A stretch of 64,000 nucleotides of DNA from Corynebacterium faecale (GTDB taxonomy: Bacteria; Actinomycetota; Actinomycetes; Mycobacteriales; Mycobacteriaceae), in the NCBI RefSeq assembly GCF_030408735.1, contig NZ_CP047204.1, positions 1,488,001 to 1,552,000 of the forward strand, given 5' to 3'. Of this stretch, positions 43,170 through 52,089 are shown piece after piece. The notes under the pieces were generated by a model that ran no database searches, was not told the origin of the DNA, and saw only the letters and a list, made by a program, of their open reading frames with translations. The position numbers and the translations under genes were made by a program. Positions within the stretch are counted from its first letter, which is position 1. Every line of letters begins with the position of its first letter.

Positions 43170-43985
43170 TCAGAACCAGTCGTTGCGCTTACGCCAGTGC
43201 TTGTATTCGTACTTGACCAGGCCAGCCATTTCCTTGGACAGGGCCTTCGCCTGCTCACTGCGGTGCTTCAGGCCCCACTTGGTCACCTCGAGGAGGGAAT
43301 CCTTGACAAAGCTGCCGTCAAGCTTCGATTCACCGATCTCGCGTTCGGTGAAAGTGATCGGAACCTCGCGGACATCAAAACCGAGTTCAACGGAGCGGTA
43401 GGCGATCTCCACCTGGAAGATATAACCGGCCTGGGACAGTTCATCCATCGGCAGGGCTTCAAGGACCTCACGGCGGAAGGCACGGTAACCGGCGGTCATG
43501 TCAGACAGTCCGGTGCCCAGGGCGAGGGACACATAGACGTTGCCGCCCTTGGACAGGATCCAGCGGTCCCTCGGCCAGTTCACCACCTTGCCACCCGGGA
43601 TATAGCGGGAGCCGATGACCAGATCCGCACCGTTATCAATTTCAGCCAGCAGCAGGTGCAGCTGTTCTGGGGCGTGGGAACCGTCAGCATCCATCTCGCA
43701 GAGAATCTGGTAGTCACGGTCCAGGCCCCAGCGGAAACCGGCGAGGTAGGCGGCGAAGAGGCCATCCTTGCTCTTGCGGTGCATCACGTGAATGTGGTCA
43801 TCTGCGGCCGCGAGTTCATCGGCGCGGTCACCGGTGCCGTCAGGGCTGTTGTCATCCACGATGAGGACATCGACATCAGGGGTGGCGGTGCGAACACGGT
43901 CCACGATGAGCGGCAGGTTCTCCAGCTCGTTGTAGGTGGGGATGATGACCAGGGTGGTGGTAGCCCCTGCTGCCTCAGTGCTCAT
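43170..43985 (-). CDS. ppm1: Polyprenol-phosphate mannose synthase
   Basis: A 271-residue family-2 glycosyltransferase that moves mannose from GDP-mannose to polyprenyl phosphate, the donor for lipomannan, lipoarabinomannan and protein mannosylation. Motifs: [41 protein letters not shown] (Asp-x-Asp) and [19 protein letters not shown] lies 9 nt before the ATG. It follows lnt in the same direction; in corynebacteria the two are separate proteins, whereas in M. tuberculosis they are fused as Ppm1. Confidence 0.96.
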   Translation of the reverse strand: MSTEAAGATTTLVIIPTYNELENLPLIVDRVRTATPDVDVLIVDDNSPDGTGDRADELAAADDHIHVMHRKSKDGLFAAYLAGFRWGLDRDYQILCEMDADGSHAPEQLHLLLAEIDNGADLVIGSRYIPGGKVVNWPRDRWILSKGGNVYVSLALGTGLSDMTAGYRAFRREVLEALPMDELSQAGYIFQVEIAYRSVELGFDVREVPITFTEREIGESKLDGSFVKDSLLEVTKWGLKHRSEQAKALSKEMAGLVKYEYKHWRKRNDWF

Positions 43986-44054
43986 GGTGATGGGCCTCCT
44001 TGTCCGCGTTGAGCGGCCTAGATGTCAGGGTTGACAGTGATAAAAGTGTGTGGA

Positions 44055-45710
44055 TCACGCGCGTCGGGCAGACGCACGAACCGGGGCGCCACGCTGTGCG
44101 CTCTTCCCCGCCGCCGCCTTCTTGGGATGAGGCTTGGCGTCCTTCCGCCCGGAGGTGGTAGTGCGGGAACGGGCATTAAACCACAGTGCTGCGATGCCGG
44201 CTAGTGAACCAATGATAACCAAGACCATTTCAACATAGAAACCCACACGTGCCGCGAGGGTTATGGTCTGCTTCAGTGGGATATCTGCCGTGAGGGTGGC
44301 AGCCTCAAAAATTCGAGTACTTTGTTCCACCTGGCCGTCCGGAGTAACAATAGCCGACACCCCGGACGTAGCCGACACCACCACTGCCCTATCGAATTCG
44401 ATGGCGCGCATCCGACTCATGGCCAGCTGCTGATAAGTCATGTCGGTGAAACCGAAGGTGGCGTTGTTCGTCGGGGTGGCCAGGAACTCAGCACCAGCGG
44501 CGATGGCGTCACGCCCCGCCTGGTCAAAGATCACCTCATAACAGGTCTGGATGCCCACCACCACGGCCCTACCCAGTTTGGCCGCATCCATGGATACGGT
44601 CCCGGTGCCGTCACCCGGCTGGAAGTTTCCGGCTGCATCCACCCAGGGTGAGAACATCCGGAAGAAATCACGGTAGGGCATGTACTCGCCGAAGGGCTGC
44701 AGATATTTCTTGTTGTGGTACTCCCCTGCGCCTGTCTCCGGATCGAAGACGATCATGGTGTTGCGGGATCCCACCTCATCGCGGGTGATGGTGCCCACCA
44801 GGATCGGAGCCTGGGCGCTTTCCACCGCAGAGGTGATCAAGGTGGAGGCTTCCACATCAGTGAAGGGGTTCACGTCCGAGGAGTTCTCAGGCCAGATGAC
44901 CAGATCGACCTGGCTATCCAGGTTCCGGGTTTCCCGGACATGGTTGGCCAGAACCGCCCGGCGTTGGGCGTTGAACTCCAGTCCCATGCGTGGAACATTG
45001 CCCTGGACGGCGGCCACCTCAATGGTTTCTGAGCTGGTGCCTTCACGGTCCACATAGAACGAGGAGACCATGCCGATCACCATGATCAGCGCAGCCACCC
45101 CGAGTCCGGCCAAACGGGTGCGGCCAATGATTGCCACACCCACTCCCACGGCCACCAGCACGGTGGCGGTAGTGACCAGTGCGGGTCCTCCAAGAGCCGT
45201 CAGGTTGGCCAGGGGTCCGTTTACCTGCCCCCAGGCGAGTCGCACCCACGCAAAACCCCCGAAGGGCCAGTTGCTGCGCAGATATTCCACTGCCACGTAG
45301 GCGAGAGGGAAAAGGAACACTCCCCATTTCTGCCAGCGTGCCACGGCCACTCCGGCGGCACCGAGCGCGATTGAATACAAGGCCATGACCACGGCGAGCG
45401 CGATATAGGGCAGATTGCCCACGAACTCACCGATCCAGGGCAAAAGCAACAGGTACTGGACCAGTCCGTGGACAAAGCCCAGGAGCATGCCCTGGGCCAC
45501 GGTGGGCCCGGTTGCCAACTGCTCCCGCAGTGTCACCGGATCAGTCTTCTTGCGTTTTTTAGCAGGGCCCCTGAGATTCCACGGGGCCAGCGACACATAG
45601 AGCAGCGTGATGCCGACGATGCCGGCTAGAAACCACCCGATGGGTTCATAGGAGGCATAGACGAGGAGGCCACCCAGTCCCGCGATGGCCAACCGGATGG
45701 ATAAGGTCAC
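44055..45710 (-). CDS. lnt: Apolipoprotein N-acyltransferase
   Basis: A 551-residue membrane enzyme with about six to eight helices in residues 1-200 and a nitrilase-like domain at about 215-470. The catalytic triad appears as Glu in LVIWPENSSDVN, Lys in HNKKYLQPFGEYMPYR and Cys in GIQTCYEVIF. It N-acylates the lipid-modified Cys of lipoproteins and also interacts with Ppm1 in this group (it is called ppm2 in C. glutamicum). The GTG start overlaps the fxsA stop (GTGA). The Lys/Arg/Ala-rich tail after residue 520 is probably cytoplasmic. Confidence 0.94.
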   Translation of the reverse strand: MTLSIRLAIAGLGGLLVYASYEPIGWFLAGIVGITLLYVSLAPWNLRGPAKKRKKTDPVTLREQLATGPTVAQGMLLGFVHGLVQYLLLLPWIGEFVGNLPYIALAVVMALYSIALGAAGVAVARWQKWGVFLFPLAYVAVEYLRSNWPFGGFAWVRLAWGQVNGPLANLTALGGPALVTTATVLVAVGVGVAIIGRTRLAGLGVAALIMVIGMVSSFYVDREGTSSETIEVAAVQGNVPRMGLEFNAQRRAVLANHVRETRNLDSQVDLVIWPENSSDVNPFTDVEASTLITSAVESAQAPILVGTITRDEVGSRNTMIVFDPETGAGEYHNKKYLQPFGEYMPYRDFFRMFSPWVDAAGNFQPGDGTGTVSMDAAKLGRAVVVGIQTCYEVIFDQAGRDAIAAGAEFLATPTNNATFGFTDMTYQQLAMSRMRAIEFDRAVVVSATSGVSAIVTPDGQVEQSTRIFEAATLTADIPLKQTITLAARVGFYVEMVLVIIGSLAGIAALWFNARSRTTTSGRKDAKPHPKKAAAGKSAQRGAPVRASARRA

Positions 45711-46312
45711 TTACCCTCACCATCGTTGTCGCGCTCATCCTCGTCTGAGGGCTTGCGTTTCGGCGTACCGAAATCTTCAGGGCGCAGGTCAGCGGTCCAC
45801 TCCTGGATCTGTTCCTCGTCGAGAACAACGGGCTCCTCCGGGGTGGGACGGTTGGTCCCGGATGCTGCACCGAAACCACCGAAGCTGCCGAAGTTTCCAT
45901 AGGATGCCTCCCCACGGTAACCGTTGGCGGCCTGGAAACCCTTGACGCCCAGATCCTCGATCTTGGACCGCAGGCGCTTGGCCAGTGTCTTCCTGAACAG
46001 GGTTCGGGTGGGCGGGAAAATCAGGAGCAGGCCCAGGATGGAGGTGACGAAACCAGGCATGACCACCAGGATCGCACCGGCTGCGGTGAGACCGAAGTTG
46101 CCGGCGATGGCACCGGCGCTCCCCTGCCCGGACTGTTGGGCGATGGCGGCGGCGCGGCTGATGCGTTGCATCTCAAAGGCAGCCAGGATGAGGCCGCCGA
46201 AGAAAGCGAGGAACAACAGGCCGATGGCCCAGCCGATACCCAGCCACATGACAACCGCCATGAACGCCAGGATCTCGATGACAAAATATGGAATAGCTAT
46301 TGCTGCAGGCAC
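45707..46312 (-). CDS. fxsA: FxsA-family membrane protein
   Basis: A 201-residue protein. Residues 1-110 contain the FxsA membrane domain with hydrophobic segments AIPYFVIEILAFMAVVMWLGIGWAIG, LLFLAFFGGLILAAFEM and GAILVVMPGFVTSILGLLLIFPPTR. The remainder is a hydrophilic tail with a Gly-rich patch and an acidic, basic end. E. coli FxsA (SuzR) prevents exclusion of phage T7 by F plasmid functions; the native role is unknown. GTG start. It is the first gene of the fxsA-lnt-ppm1 operon. Confidence 0.88.
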   Translation of the reverse strand: MPAAIAIPYFVIEILAFMAVVMWLGIGWAIGLLFLAFFGGLILAAFEMQRISRAAAIAQQSGQGSAGAIAGNFGLTAAGAILVVMPGFVTSILGLLLIFPPTRTLFRKTLAKRLRSKIEDLGVKGFQAANGYRGEASYGNFGSFGGFGAASGTNRPTPEEPVVLDEEQIQEWTADLRPEDFGTPKRKPSDEDERDNDGEGK

Positions 46313-46364
46313 ACCATTACCCTACCTGCCAGCACCCGGCGTGACCTACCGCCGTCAGTGCGGT

Positions 46365-47711
46365 TCAGCGAAGTCTGTCCAGCAGCCACCCGGTGTGCTG
46401 GCTCAGGTACCGGAAATAGGGACCGAAGTGGTTGACTCCGGTCCGTCCGGGAAGTGCTGGGAGATGATTGCCGTGCCAGGTGAGGTTGGCACCGAGTCCG
46501 GTCCAGGAGTCCCGGAGGGTGAGGATCTGATCGATGGGGATCACGTCGTCATTGTGTGAACCCCAGAGCAGGACGGGGATCTGCGGTGCGATGGCGCCTA
46601 GCTTCTGTCGGTTGAACTCGTGGAGGACTTCCGGCAGATCGTCAAGAACATCCAGGAGTGGCTGTCCGGTGGTGGTCCAGGTGGCGGAGGATTCATAACC
46701 ACTGGTTAACAGAGTGCCGCCGGCGCAGGTGGCCACATTGCGGAGGACTTCTGTTAGTCCATGGGAGTTGAGGGAGGGAAGGATTTCGTCGTAAAGCTCA
46801 GGGCGTGCAGCAGCCAGCCCGGCGACGGCGTAGGCAATCACGCCGGTGAGCAGGCCGCCGTCAATGGCGCGGAGGACATCAGGCAGGTCTGAGGGCGGGG
46901 CGCCGACCACGGCGGCGCGGGGCTGTATCTCCGGTGCGTAGTCGGTGAGTTGGGTCGCCCAGCCGACAGCACCTCCGCCCTGGGAGAAACCCCAGAGACC
47001 AAGGGGTGCATCGGGCGAGATGCCCAGCTCGTGGGAGGCGCGGACGGCATCGAGGAGGGACTTGCCGGCGGTAATGGAATCGCAGTAGTACTGGATGCCC
47101 GCGATGGGATCACGTGGGTAGTCGATGAACACAACATCCACGCCGTGGGCGAGAAACCACGTGAGGATTGGTAGCTCGTAGGCGGCAATGGCGTCTTTGG
47201 GGGTGTCGCCGAAAATGCTCAATCCAACAGCGCAGGTGTGGGAGGGATCGCAGTGCGCAGCAACACCCTGGGTGGAGGGGGCGAAGGCGATCACCGGGCG
47301 TGCGCTGTCGGGCCGGTGGCCGGGTGGAACCGTTTTGGAGAAGCACACCCCTCCGGTGGCGGTGATGGCGCGCCCGAGAGGATCGGTGGTGATGTATTCA
47401 AAACGGTAAGAACTGGCTGGATTGAGCTCCCCACGCGTACCGAGGACCCTCAAAGGGGCAACATTGATCAGGGTGCCGGGTTGCATGCCCGGCGTGGTGA
47501 TGGCATTACCGAATTCTGGTACTGCTGCGGGGTCCGGCATGATCAGCGACCCGGCACGCTTGGGGCGGCGGGACTGTCCGGTGACCCGGCGGGCGATGCT
47601 GGCTGTGCCTTCCCCGATGAGTGGGAGGAATGCACGACGGGCGGCAGCGTGGTTGCCCGTGCGGATCACACGTGTGGCGTCGAGGTTGCGGTAGCCTGCC
47701 GGTGGTGCCAT
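46365..47711 (-). CDS. Lipase of the secretory-lipase (LIP) family
   Basis: A 448-residue alpha/beta hydrolase with nucleophile elbow LWGFSQGGGAVGW. Likely acid and base residues lie in HNDDVIPIDQ and GVNHFGP. The family includes fungal and actinobacterial secreted lipases. The start at 47711 is 6 nt behind TATTCT, a leaderless-type promoter; extension of the frame to 47810 would run into the divergent promoter. No classical signal peptide is seen at this start, so location is unclear. Four Cys pairs (for example AAHCDPSHTCAVG and YYCDS) suggest disulfides and thus export, which disagrees with the missing signal. Confidence 0.82.
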   Translation of the reverse strand: MAPPAGYRNLDATRVIRTGNHAAARRAFLPLIGEGTASIARRVTGQSRRPKRAGSLIMPDPAAVPEFGNAITTPGMQPGTLINVAPLRVLGTRGELNPASSYRFEYITTDPLGRAITATGGVCFSKTVPPGHRPDSARPVIAFAPSTQGVAAHCDPSHTCAVGLSIFGDTPKDAIAAYELPILTWFLAHGVDVVFIDYPRDPIAGIQYYCDSITAGKSLLDAVRASHELGISPDAPLGLWGFSQGGGAVGWATQLTDYAPEIQPRAAVVGAPPSDLPDVLRAIDGGLLTGVIAYAVAGLAAARPELYDEILPSLNSHGLTEVLRNVATCAGGTLLTSGYESSATWTTTGQPLLDVLDDLPEVLHEFNRQKLGAIAPQIPVLLWGSHNDDVIPIDQILTLRDSWTGLGANLTWHGNHLPALPGRTGVNHFGPYFRYLSQHTGWLLDRLR

Positions 47712-47799
47712 GTGCCCAGAATAGGGTGTTGTGAGTGAGGTTGCAGGGGACAATTGGGATCCTTCTGTCCTGTAGTGCCCGTCCACTACGATGTCTCCC

Positions 47800-48642
47800 A
47801 TGCAGTCCAATGATGAACAAGGCCAGAGTGTCAGTGCTTTCCTTCCCTCTACAGACGGTCGGATGATCGCGCAGGTCCGTGTACCGGGTGGTCGGGTACG
47901 TGCCCCGGAGTGGGAGGCGTTGGCTGATCTCAGTGATGAATTCGGCCACGGCGAGCTGCGCTTAAGCTCTCATGCCTCCCTCCACATCCCCGGTATTGAA
48001 GACACCGGTGCCCTCAGCACACGCCTGAACGATCACGGGTTGGCCGGTACCACGGTGCCTGCCATCATGTGCTCTCCCCTGCTGCCCGGCTTGGGTGAGC
48101 TTGTCGACGCCCTCGTGGCCACCCTTCCCGCCAGCGGCACGGTCTTCGGTATTGATGCCGGTGACGGCGCCATTATTGCCAAGCAGCCTGATCTCGCCCT
48201 GCTTGCGGCGGAGACTGCCGGGTCGTTCCACCTGGTGGTGGCAGGTCAACCCACAGGACTGCTCGTTTCACGTGAGATGGCTGTTGATGTCCTGGTATCT
48301 GCCGTTGCACACGTGAGCGCCCCTTCTACAGTGGGCTCCCACCTGGGTGGTCTGATTCAGGGCCATTGTGAGCCGATTCTTCCCCCAGCCCCGTCAAGGC
48401 CTGCTCCCATCGGTTGGATTCAGGACGGCGATCATGTCACTCTGGGCGCCGGGCTCCGTGATGGGAAGTTAGACTCCCGTCTGGCGCGTTTCCTCGCTGC
48501 CATTGAGACCGACATCTGGATCACCCCCTGGAACTCCCTGGTGATCCACGGGCTCTCTGATGGTGTGGCTGATCAGGTGGTCAAGGTGCTCGCACCGATG
48601 GGACTGATTTTTGATGCGAACTCCCCGTGGCTCCATGACTAA
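47800..48642 (+). CDS. CobG-like protein reduced to ferredoxin-like half domains
   Basis: A 280-residue protein that resembles precorrin-3B synthase CobG. It has two NIR/SIR ferredoxin-like half domains: one at about 15-70 (VRVPGGRVRAPEWEALADLSDEFGHGELRLSSHASLHIPGI) and one at about 205-275 (GWIQDGDHVTLGAGLRDGKLDSRLARFLAAIETDIWITPWNSLVIHG). The cluster- and siroheme-binding domain of full CobG (about 400-460 residues) is mostly missing, and only two Cys remain, so an Fe-S cluster site is not evident. The ATG is 7 nt behind TACGAT (leaderless). Enzyme function is doubtful. It is divergent from the lipase. Confidence 0.75.
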   Translation: MQSNDEQGQSVSAFLPSTDGRMIAQVRVPGGRVRAPEWEALADLSDEFGHGELRLSSHASLHIPGIEDTGALSTRLNDHGLAGTTVPAIMCSPLLPGLGELVDALVATLPASGTVFGIDAGDGAIIAKQPDLALLAAETAGSFHLVVAGQPTGLLVSREMAVDVLVSAVAHVSAPSTVGSHLGGLIQGHCEPILPPAPSRPAPIGWIQDGDHVTLGAGLRDGKLDSRLARFLAAIETDIWITPWNSLVIHGLSDGVADQVVKVLAPMGLIFDANSPWLHD

Positions 48643-48752
48643 TGTACGGATATACCAGCTTTCAAGAATTCCTGGCCTGCCGCTAGCTCAACCGCCAACT
48701 CCCACCGCGCGCCTCATGCCGTGGGGTGGACGGGGGCGTCGATAAGCATTTT

Positions 48753-50135
48753 TTAGACGCCGGTGGGCGTCAAGGGTTTGCTCACGCGCCACTGGGTGAC
48801 CGCTGCGGAAGGGTTCGCATCGGTGGTGATCTCGATTCGACGCACAGTGCCGCCATAGTGCTGCTGGAAAGCTTCCAGGCGCTGGATCTCAGCTTCGGTG
48901 CGGGCGTTGGCCACCATCCTGCCGCCGGGGCGCAGCATGGACCAGGCGGTCTCCACCACCATCTCCTCACCCAACCCGCCACCGATGTAGATGGCATCCG
49001 GGGCCACCGCCGTGAGGCCTTTCCCATAACGGGCATCCTTCAAGGCTTTGGGGGCAGCCCCCATGACCTTCAACCACGGCACACCCAGGCGGGAGGCGTT
49101 GCGTTTGATACGGGCGGAACCTTCCGGGTCAGCGCCGAAACAGATGGCCTCGGCACGGGTACGGGTGAAACCACCGCTGGCCAGGCCCACAGCCCGGAGC
49201 CATTCAATGGCTACCGAACCGGTGCCGCCGCTGATATCCCACAGGAGTTCACCGGGGAGCGGGCGCAGCGCAGATACTGTCAGGGCGCGGACATCCGGAT
49301 CCAGCAACTGGCCCTGGTGTTCATAGGACTCCTCTGCCAGGCCCGGCAGGAGTGAGCGGCGTGTTATGGGCACCCCGAGCGGGGGCACCACAGCGATCAC
49401 ATTGAGGGTGGACACCGGACGCGGTGGATGCACAGCAGTGCCGGTGGTGATCTCCTCATCCGCGCTTCCCAGATCACTTAAAACCTTGAGCTCCATCTGG
49501 TCATGGCCCATCTCGCACAGCAGGGCGGCGATATCAGGGGCACTGTACTCATCACGGCCCATGACCAGGAAAGGGACACCGGAATCAATCAGTGGGATGA
49601 GGGTTTCCACTGAGCGGTTGACCAGGGATGCCACCGGGGTCCGTTCCAGGGGCCATCCCAGACGCGCACACGCCAGGGATACCGACGACGGCGAAGGGAT
49701 CACCTTGATCTCCTGGTTGCCCAGGACCTCCTTGAGAATGGAACCGATTCCGTGGAACATCGGATCACCCGCGGAGAGCACCACCACGTTGAGGCCACTG
49801 AGTTCCTTGAACAACCCCTCCAGGGCAGGCATCCGAGGCGACGGCCAGGGCCGGCGTTCCCCATGCACCGCATCGGGCAGCAGATTCAACTGCCGCCAGG
49901 AACCGATGATGACATCCGCACGCCGCAGCACCGTCTGGGCTGAATGTCCGAGTTCATCAAAACCAGCTTCACCGATTCCCACGACTGTGATGGAGTCACG
50001 GGGTTCCCTCGGGTTGGTGCTGGTGGCGATGTGCGCCTGCGGATCCCCGCCCACCACCTCGAACCGATGCGACCTCGTATCGTCCTTCCTGGCCGCAGCT
50101 GCCCCCGAATTGCTGATGATCATCGGTTCATTCAT
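48753..50135 (-). CDS. cobL: Precorrin-6Y C5,15-methyltransferase (CbiE-CbiT fusion)
   Basis: A 460-residue two-domain SAM enzyme. Residues about 45-250 are a CbiE-type tetrapyrrole methylase (ITVVGIGEAGFDELGHSAQ, VVVLSAGDPMFHGIGSIL, PSPSSVSLACARLGWP). Residues about 265-455 are a CbiT-type Rossmann methyltransferase (LLWDISGGTGSVAIEWLRA, AIYIGGGLGEEMV). CobL methylates precorrin-6B twice and decarboxylates it. TAGAAT lies 8 nt before the ATG (leaderless). No other complete cobalamin gene is present in the window, so the pathway context is missing. Confidence 0.92.
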   Translation of the reverse strand: MNEPMIISNSGAAAARKDDTRSHRFEVVGGDPQAHIATSTNPREPRDSITVVGIGEAGFDELGHSAQTVLRRADVIIGSWRQLNLLPDAVHGERRPWPSPRMPALEGLFKELSGLNVVVLSAGDPMFHGIGSILKEVLGNQEIKVIPSPSSVSLACARLGWPLERTPVASLVNRSVETLIPLIDSGVPFLVMGRDEYSAPDIAALLCEMGHDQMELKVLSDLGSADEEITTGTAVHPPRPVSTLNVIAVVPPLGVPITRRSLLPGLAEESYEHQGQLLDPDVRALTVSALRPLPGELLWDISGGTGSVAIEWLRAVGLASGGFTRTRAEAICFGADPEGSARIKRNASRLGVPWLKVMGAAPKALKDARYGKGLTAVAPDAIYIGGGLGEEMVVETAWSMLRPGGRMVANARTEAEIQRLEAFQQHYGGTVRRIEITTDANPSAAVTQWRVSKPLTPTGV

Positions 50136-50159
50136 AAGGTTTAATTCTAGTCGGCGTGG

Positions 50160-50918
50160 TTACCTCGGCATCCTTCGCCACACCGGACGCGGAACCAGAC
50201 GCATCACCCATGCCAACAACCGCAGGCGGCCGGGGATCCACAGGGTGGTGCTTGATCGGGTTTTTCCAGGCGTGGTGCGTACCGCCTGCACCACTGCCTC
50301 TGCCACATCAGCTGGATACACCGACATCGGTGCGGGTGTCATCCCGGTGGTCATGGAACCGATGACAAAACCGGGGCGCGCGGTGATCAGGCGAACATTG
50401 GATCCGTGCAGGGCATCGCTTAACCCCTGGCAGAACGCATCCAGTCCCGCCTTGGTGGAACCGTAGACATAGTTTGCGCGCCGGGCACGCCACCCCGCGA
50501 TGGAGGAGAACGCGATGATGGCCGAATCCGTGTGTGGCTGTGCCCGGAGTTCATCCGCAAGCACGGTCAACATGGATACCTGCGCGGTGTAATCAATGGT
50601 GGCGATCTCCACGGCATGGTGCTCATCTTCTTCTGCACGCTGCTGATCACCTAGGATGCCAAACGCCACCACCGCCAGGGTGATATCGGAGCCGGTGAGT
50701 TCCCTGGCGCGTTGCACCACCGCGCGGTGGGAGGTGAGGTCCGTTGCTTCAAACTCCAGGGGATGCACACTGGTGGCACCCAGTGCCTGTAGCTCGGCGG
50801 TGAGGCCTTCCAGGGCATTGACCCGGCGCGCGGCCAGCACCACGTCTTCACCTGCTGCTACCAGGCGGGCTATCTCACCACCGATATCGCTGGTGCCACC
50901 CAGGATGAGGATGCTCAC
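50160..50918 (-). CDS. Short-chain dehydrogenase related to DprE2
   Basis: A 252-residue NAD(P)H-dependent reductase with cofactor motif ILILGGTSDIGGEIARL and active site Ser in IIAFSSIAGWRARRANYVYGSTKAGLD (Tyr-x3-Lys). The segments VAFGILGD and RRANYVYGSTKAGLDAFCQGLSDAL resemble DprE2, the keto-reductase that completes decaprenyl-phospho-arabinose synthesis. dprE1 is not nearby, so this is probably a paralogue with an unknown sugar or lipid substrate. Its start overlaps the stop of the peptidase gene by 4 nt, so the two are co-translated. Confidence 0.85.
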   Translation of the reverse strand: MSILILGGTSDIGGEIARLVAAGEDVVLAARRVNALEGLTAELQALGATSVHPLEFEATDLTSHRAVVQRARELTGSDITLAVVAFGILGDQQRAEEDEHHAVEIATIDYTAQVSMLTVLADELRAQPHTDSAIIAFSSIAGWRARRANYVYGSTKAGLDAFCQGLSDALHGSNVRLITARPGFVIGSMTTGMTPAPMSVYPADVAEAVVQAVRTTPGKTRSSTTLWIPGRLRLLAWVMRLVPRPVWRRMPR

Positions 50919-52060
50919 TGCAGTTCCTTGGGCTGGTTGTTGAGGGTTTCGCAGCCGTCGTCGGTGATCACCACGATGTCCTCGATGCGGGCGCCGTGGA
51001 CACCGTCGATGTAGATGCCCGGTTCGATGGAAAACGCCATGCCCGGTTCTAAGACGAGATCATTGCCGGCCATGATGAAGGGTTCCTCGTGGGTGGACAG
51101 GCCGATGCCGTGTCCGGTGCGGTGGATGAACTGCTCTCCGTATCCGGCGGCCTCGATGACGCTGCGGGCGGCGCGGTCCACGGATTCAGCGGTGACTCCC
51201 GGGCGGGCCTGGGCTACAGCTGCCAGTTGTGCGGCGTAGAGGGCATCATAGAGCTGGTTAAAGTCTGCATTGCTCTGGGCATCCGGCCCACCGACCACAT
51301 AGGTGCGGGTGCAGTCGGAGTGGTAGCCGGGGCCAAAGGTGCCTCCGATGTCCAGCACCACGATATCCCCGGTCTGAAGGACACGATCGGAGAAGCTGTG
51401 GTGTGGGTTGGCACCATTGGGTCCGGAACCGACGATGATGAAGTCCACCTCGGTGTGTTCCCGCAGGATCAGTGCTTCCAGGTCGGTGGCCACCTCGCGT
51501 TCGGTACGTCCGGCGGTCAGCAGCCCGGGCACCTGGGCATGGACACGGTCGATGGCGGCACCGGCGGCGCGCAATTGCGTGATCTCGGCGTCATCCTTGG
51601 ACACGAACAGTTCCTTGAGCACGTTCACGGCCAGTTCGTACCGGATGTTCACGGGCAGCAGCCCCTGGATGGGAATGAGGTGATCTGCGGTGATGGAGGA
51701 TCCAATGCCCACCCCCAGCATCTGCATGCCGGTGGGATCGAGTGCCTCGATCGCCAGGTTGTGCGCATTCTCACCATCCACCCAGCCGCGGACCTTGATG
51801 TCCAGGTCGGGGATGGCGGACAGGGCCAGATCGCCGCGGTCCACAGATGGCAGGATGATGGTCGGGGTTCCCAGCACCGGGATCACCAGTGCGGTCAGGC
51901 GCTCATGGGTGGAGAGCCACGAACCGGTCAGATAGGCCAGTTCCGCACCGGTGCCGATGATCAGACCGTTCAGACCTGCACTGGCGGCACCGGCCTGTGC
52001 CTGTTCCAGGCGTGCTGCGTAGACCTCGGTGGGGAAAATATTGATGGAGGGATCACTCAT
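50915..52060 (-). CDS. pepQ: M24-family aminopeptidase (Xaa-Pro peptidase, PepQ/PepP-like)
   Basis: A 381-residue metallopeptidase with creatinase N-terminal domain (1-150) and pita-bread C-terminal domain. The metal ligands appear in order: Asp in VVLDIGGTFG, Asp in HSDCTRTYVV, His in HRTGHGIGLSTHEEP, Glu in FSIEPGIYIDG and Glu in ARIEDIVVIT. It removes N-terminal residues before Pro or splits Xaa-Pro dipeptides. The ATG is 8 nt behind TAGGCT, so the transcript should be leaderless. It is divergent from the trypsin-like gene with touching promoters. Confidence 0.93.
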   Translation of the reverse strand: MSDPSINIFPTEVYAARLEQAQAGAASAGLNGLIIGTGAELAYLTGSWLSTHERLTALVIPVLGTPTIILPSVDRGDLALSAIPDLDIKVRGWVDGENAHNLAIEALDPTGMQMLGVGIGSSITADHLIPIQGLLPVNIRYELAVNVLKELFVSKDDAEITQLRAAGAAIDRVHAQVPGLLTAGRTEREVATDLEALILREHTEVDFIIVGSGPNGANPHHSFSDRVLQTGDIVVLDIGGTFGPGYHSDCTRTYVVGGPDAQSNADFNQLYDALYAAQLAAVAQARPGVTAESVDRAARSVIEAAGYGEQFIHRTGHGIGLSTHEEPFIMAGNDLVLEPGMAFSIEPGIYIDGVHGARIEDIVVITDDGCETLNNQPKELQ

Positions 52061-52068
52061 GAGATCTA

Positions 52069-52081
52069 AGCCTAGTAGCCT
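52069..52081. promoter_or_regulatory. Back-to-back -10 boxes of two divergent leaderless genes
   Basis: Minus-strand TAGGCT (52074-52069) is 8 nt before the pepQ ATG. Plus-strand TAGCCT (52076-52081) is 8 nt before the protease GTG. One base pair separates them, so each -35 region falls in the other gene and the two promoters should exclude each other. Confidence 0.6.
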
Positions 52082-52089
52082 GGGCAGGT

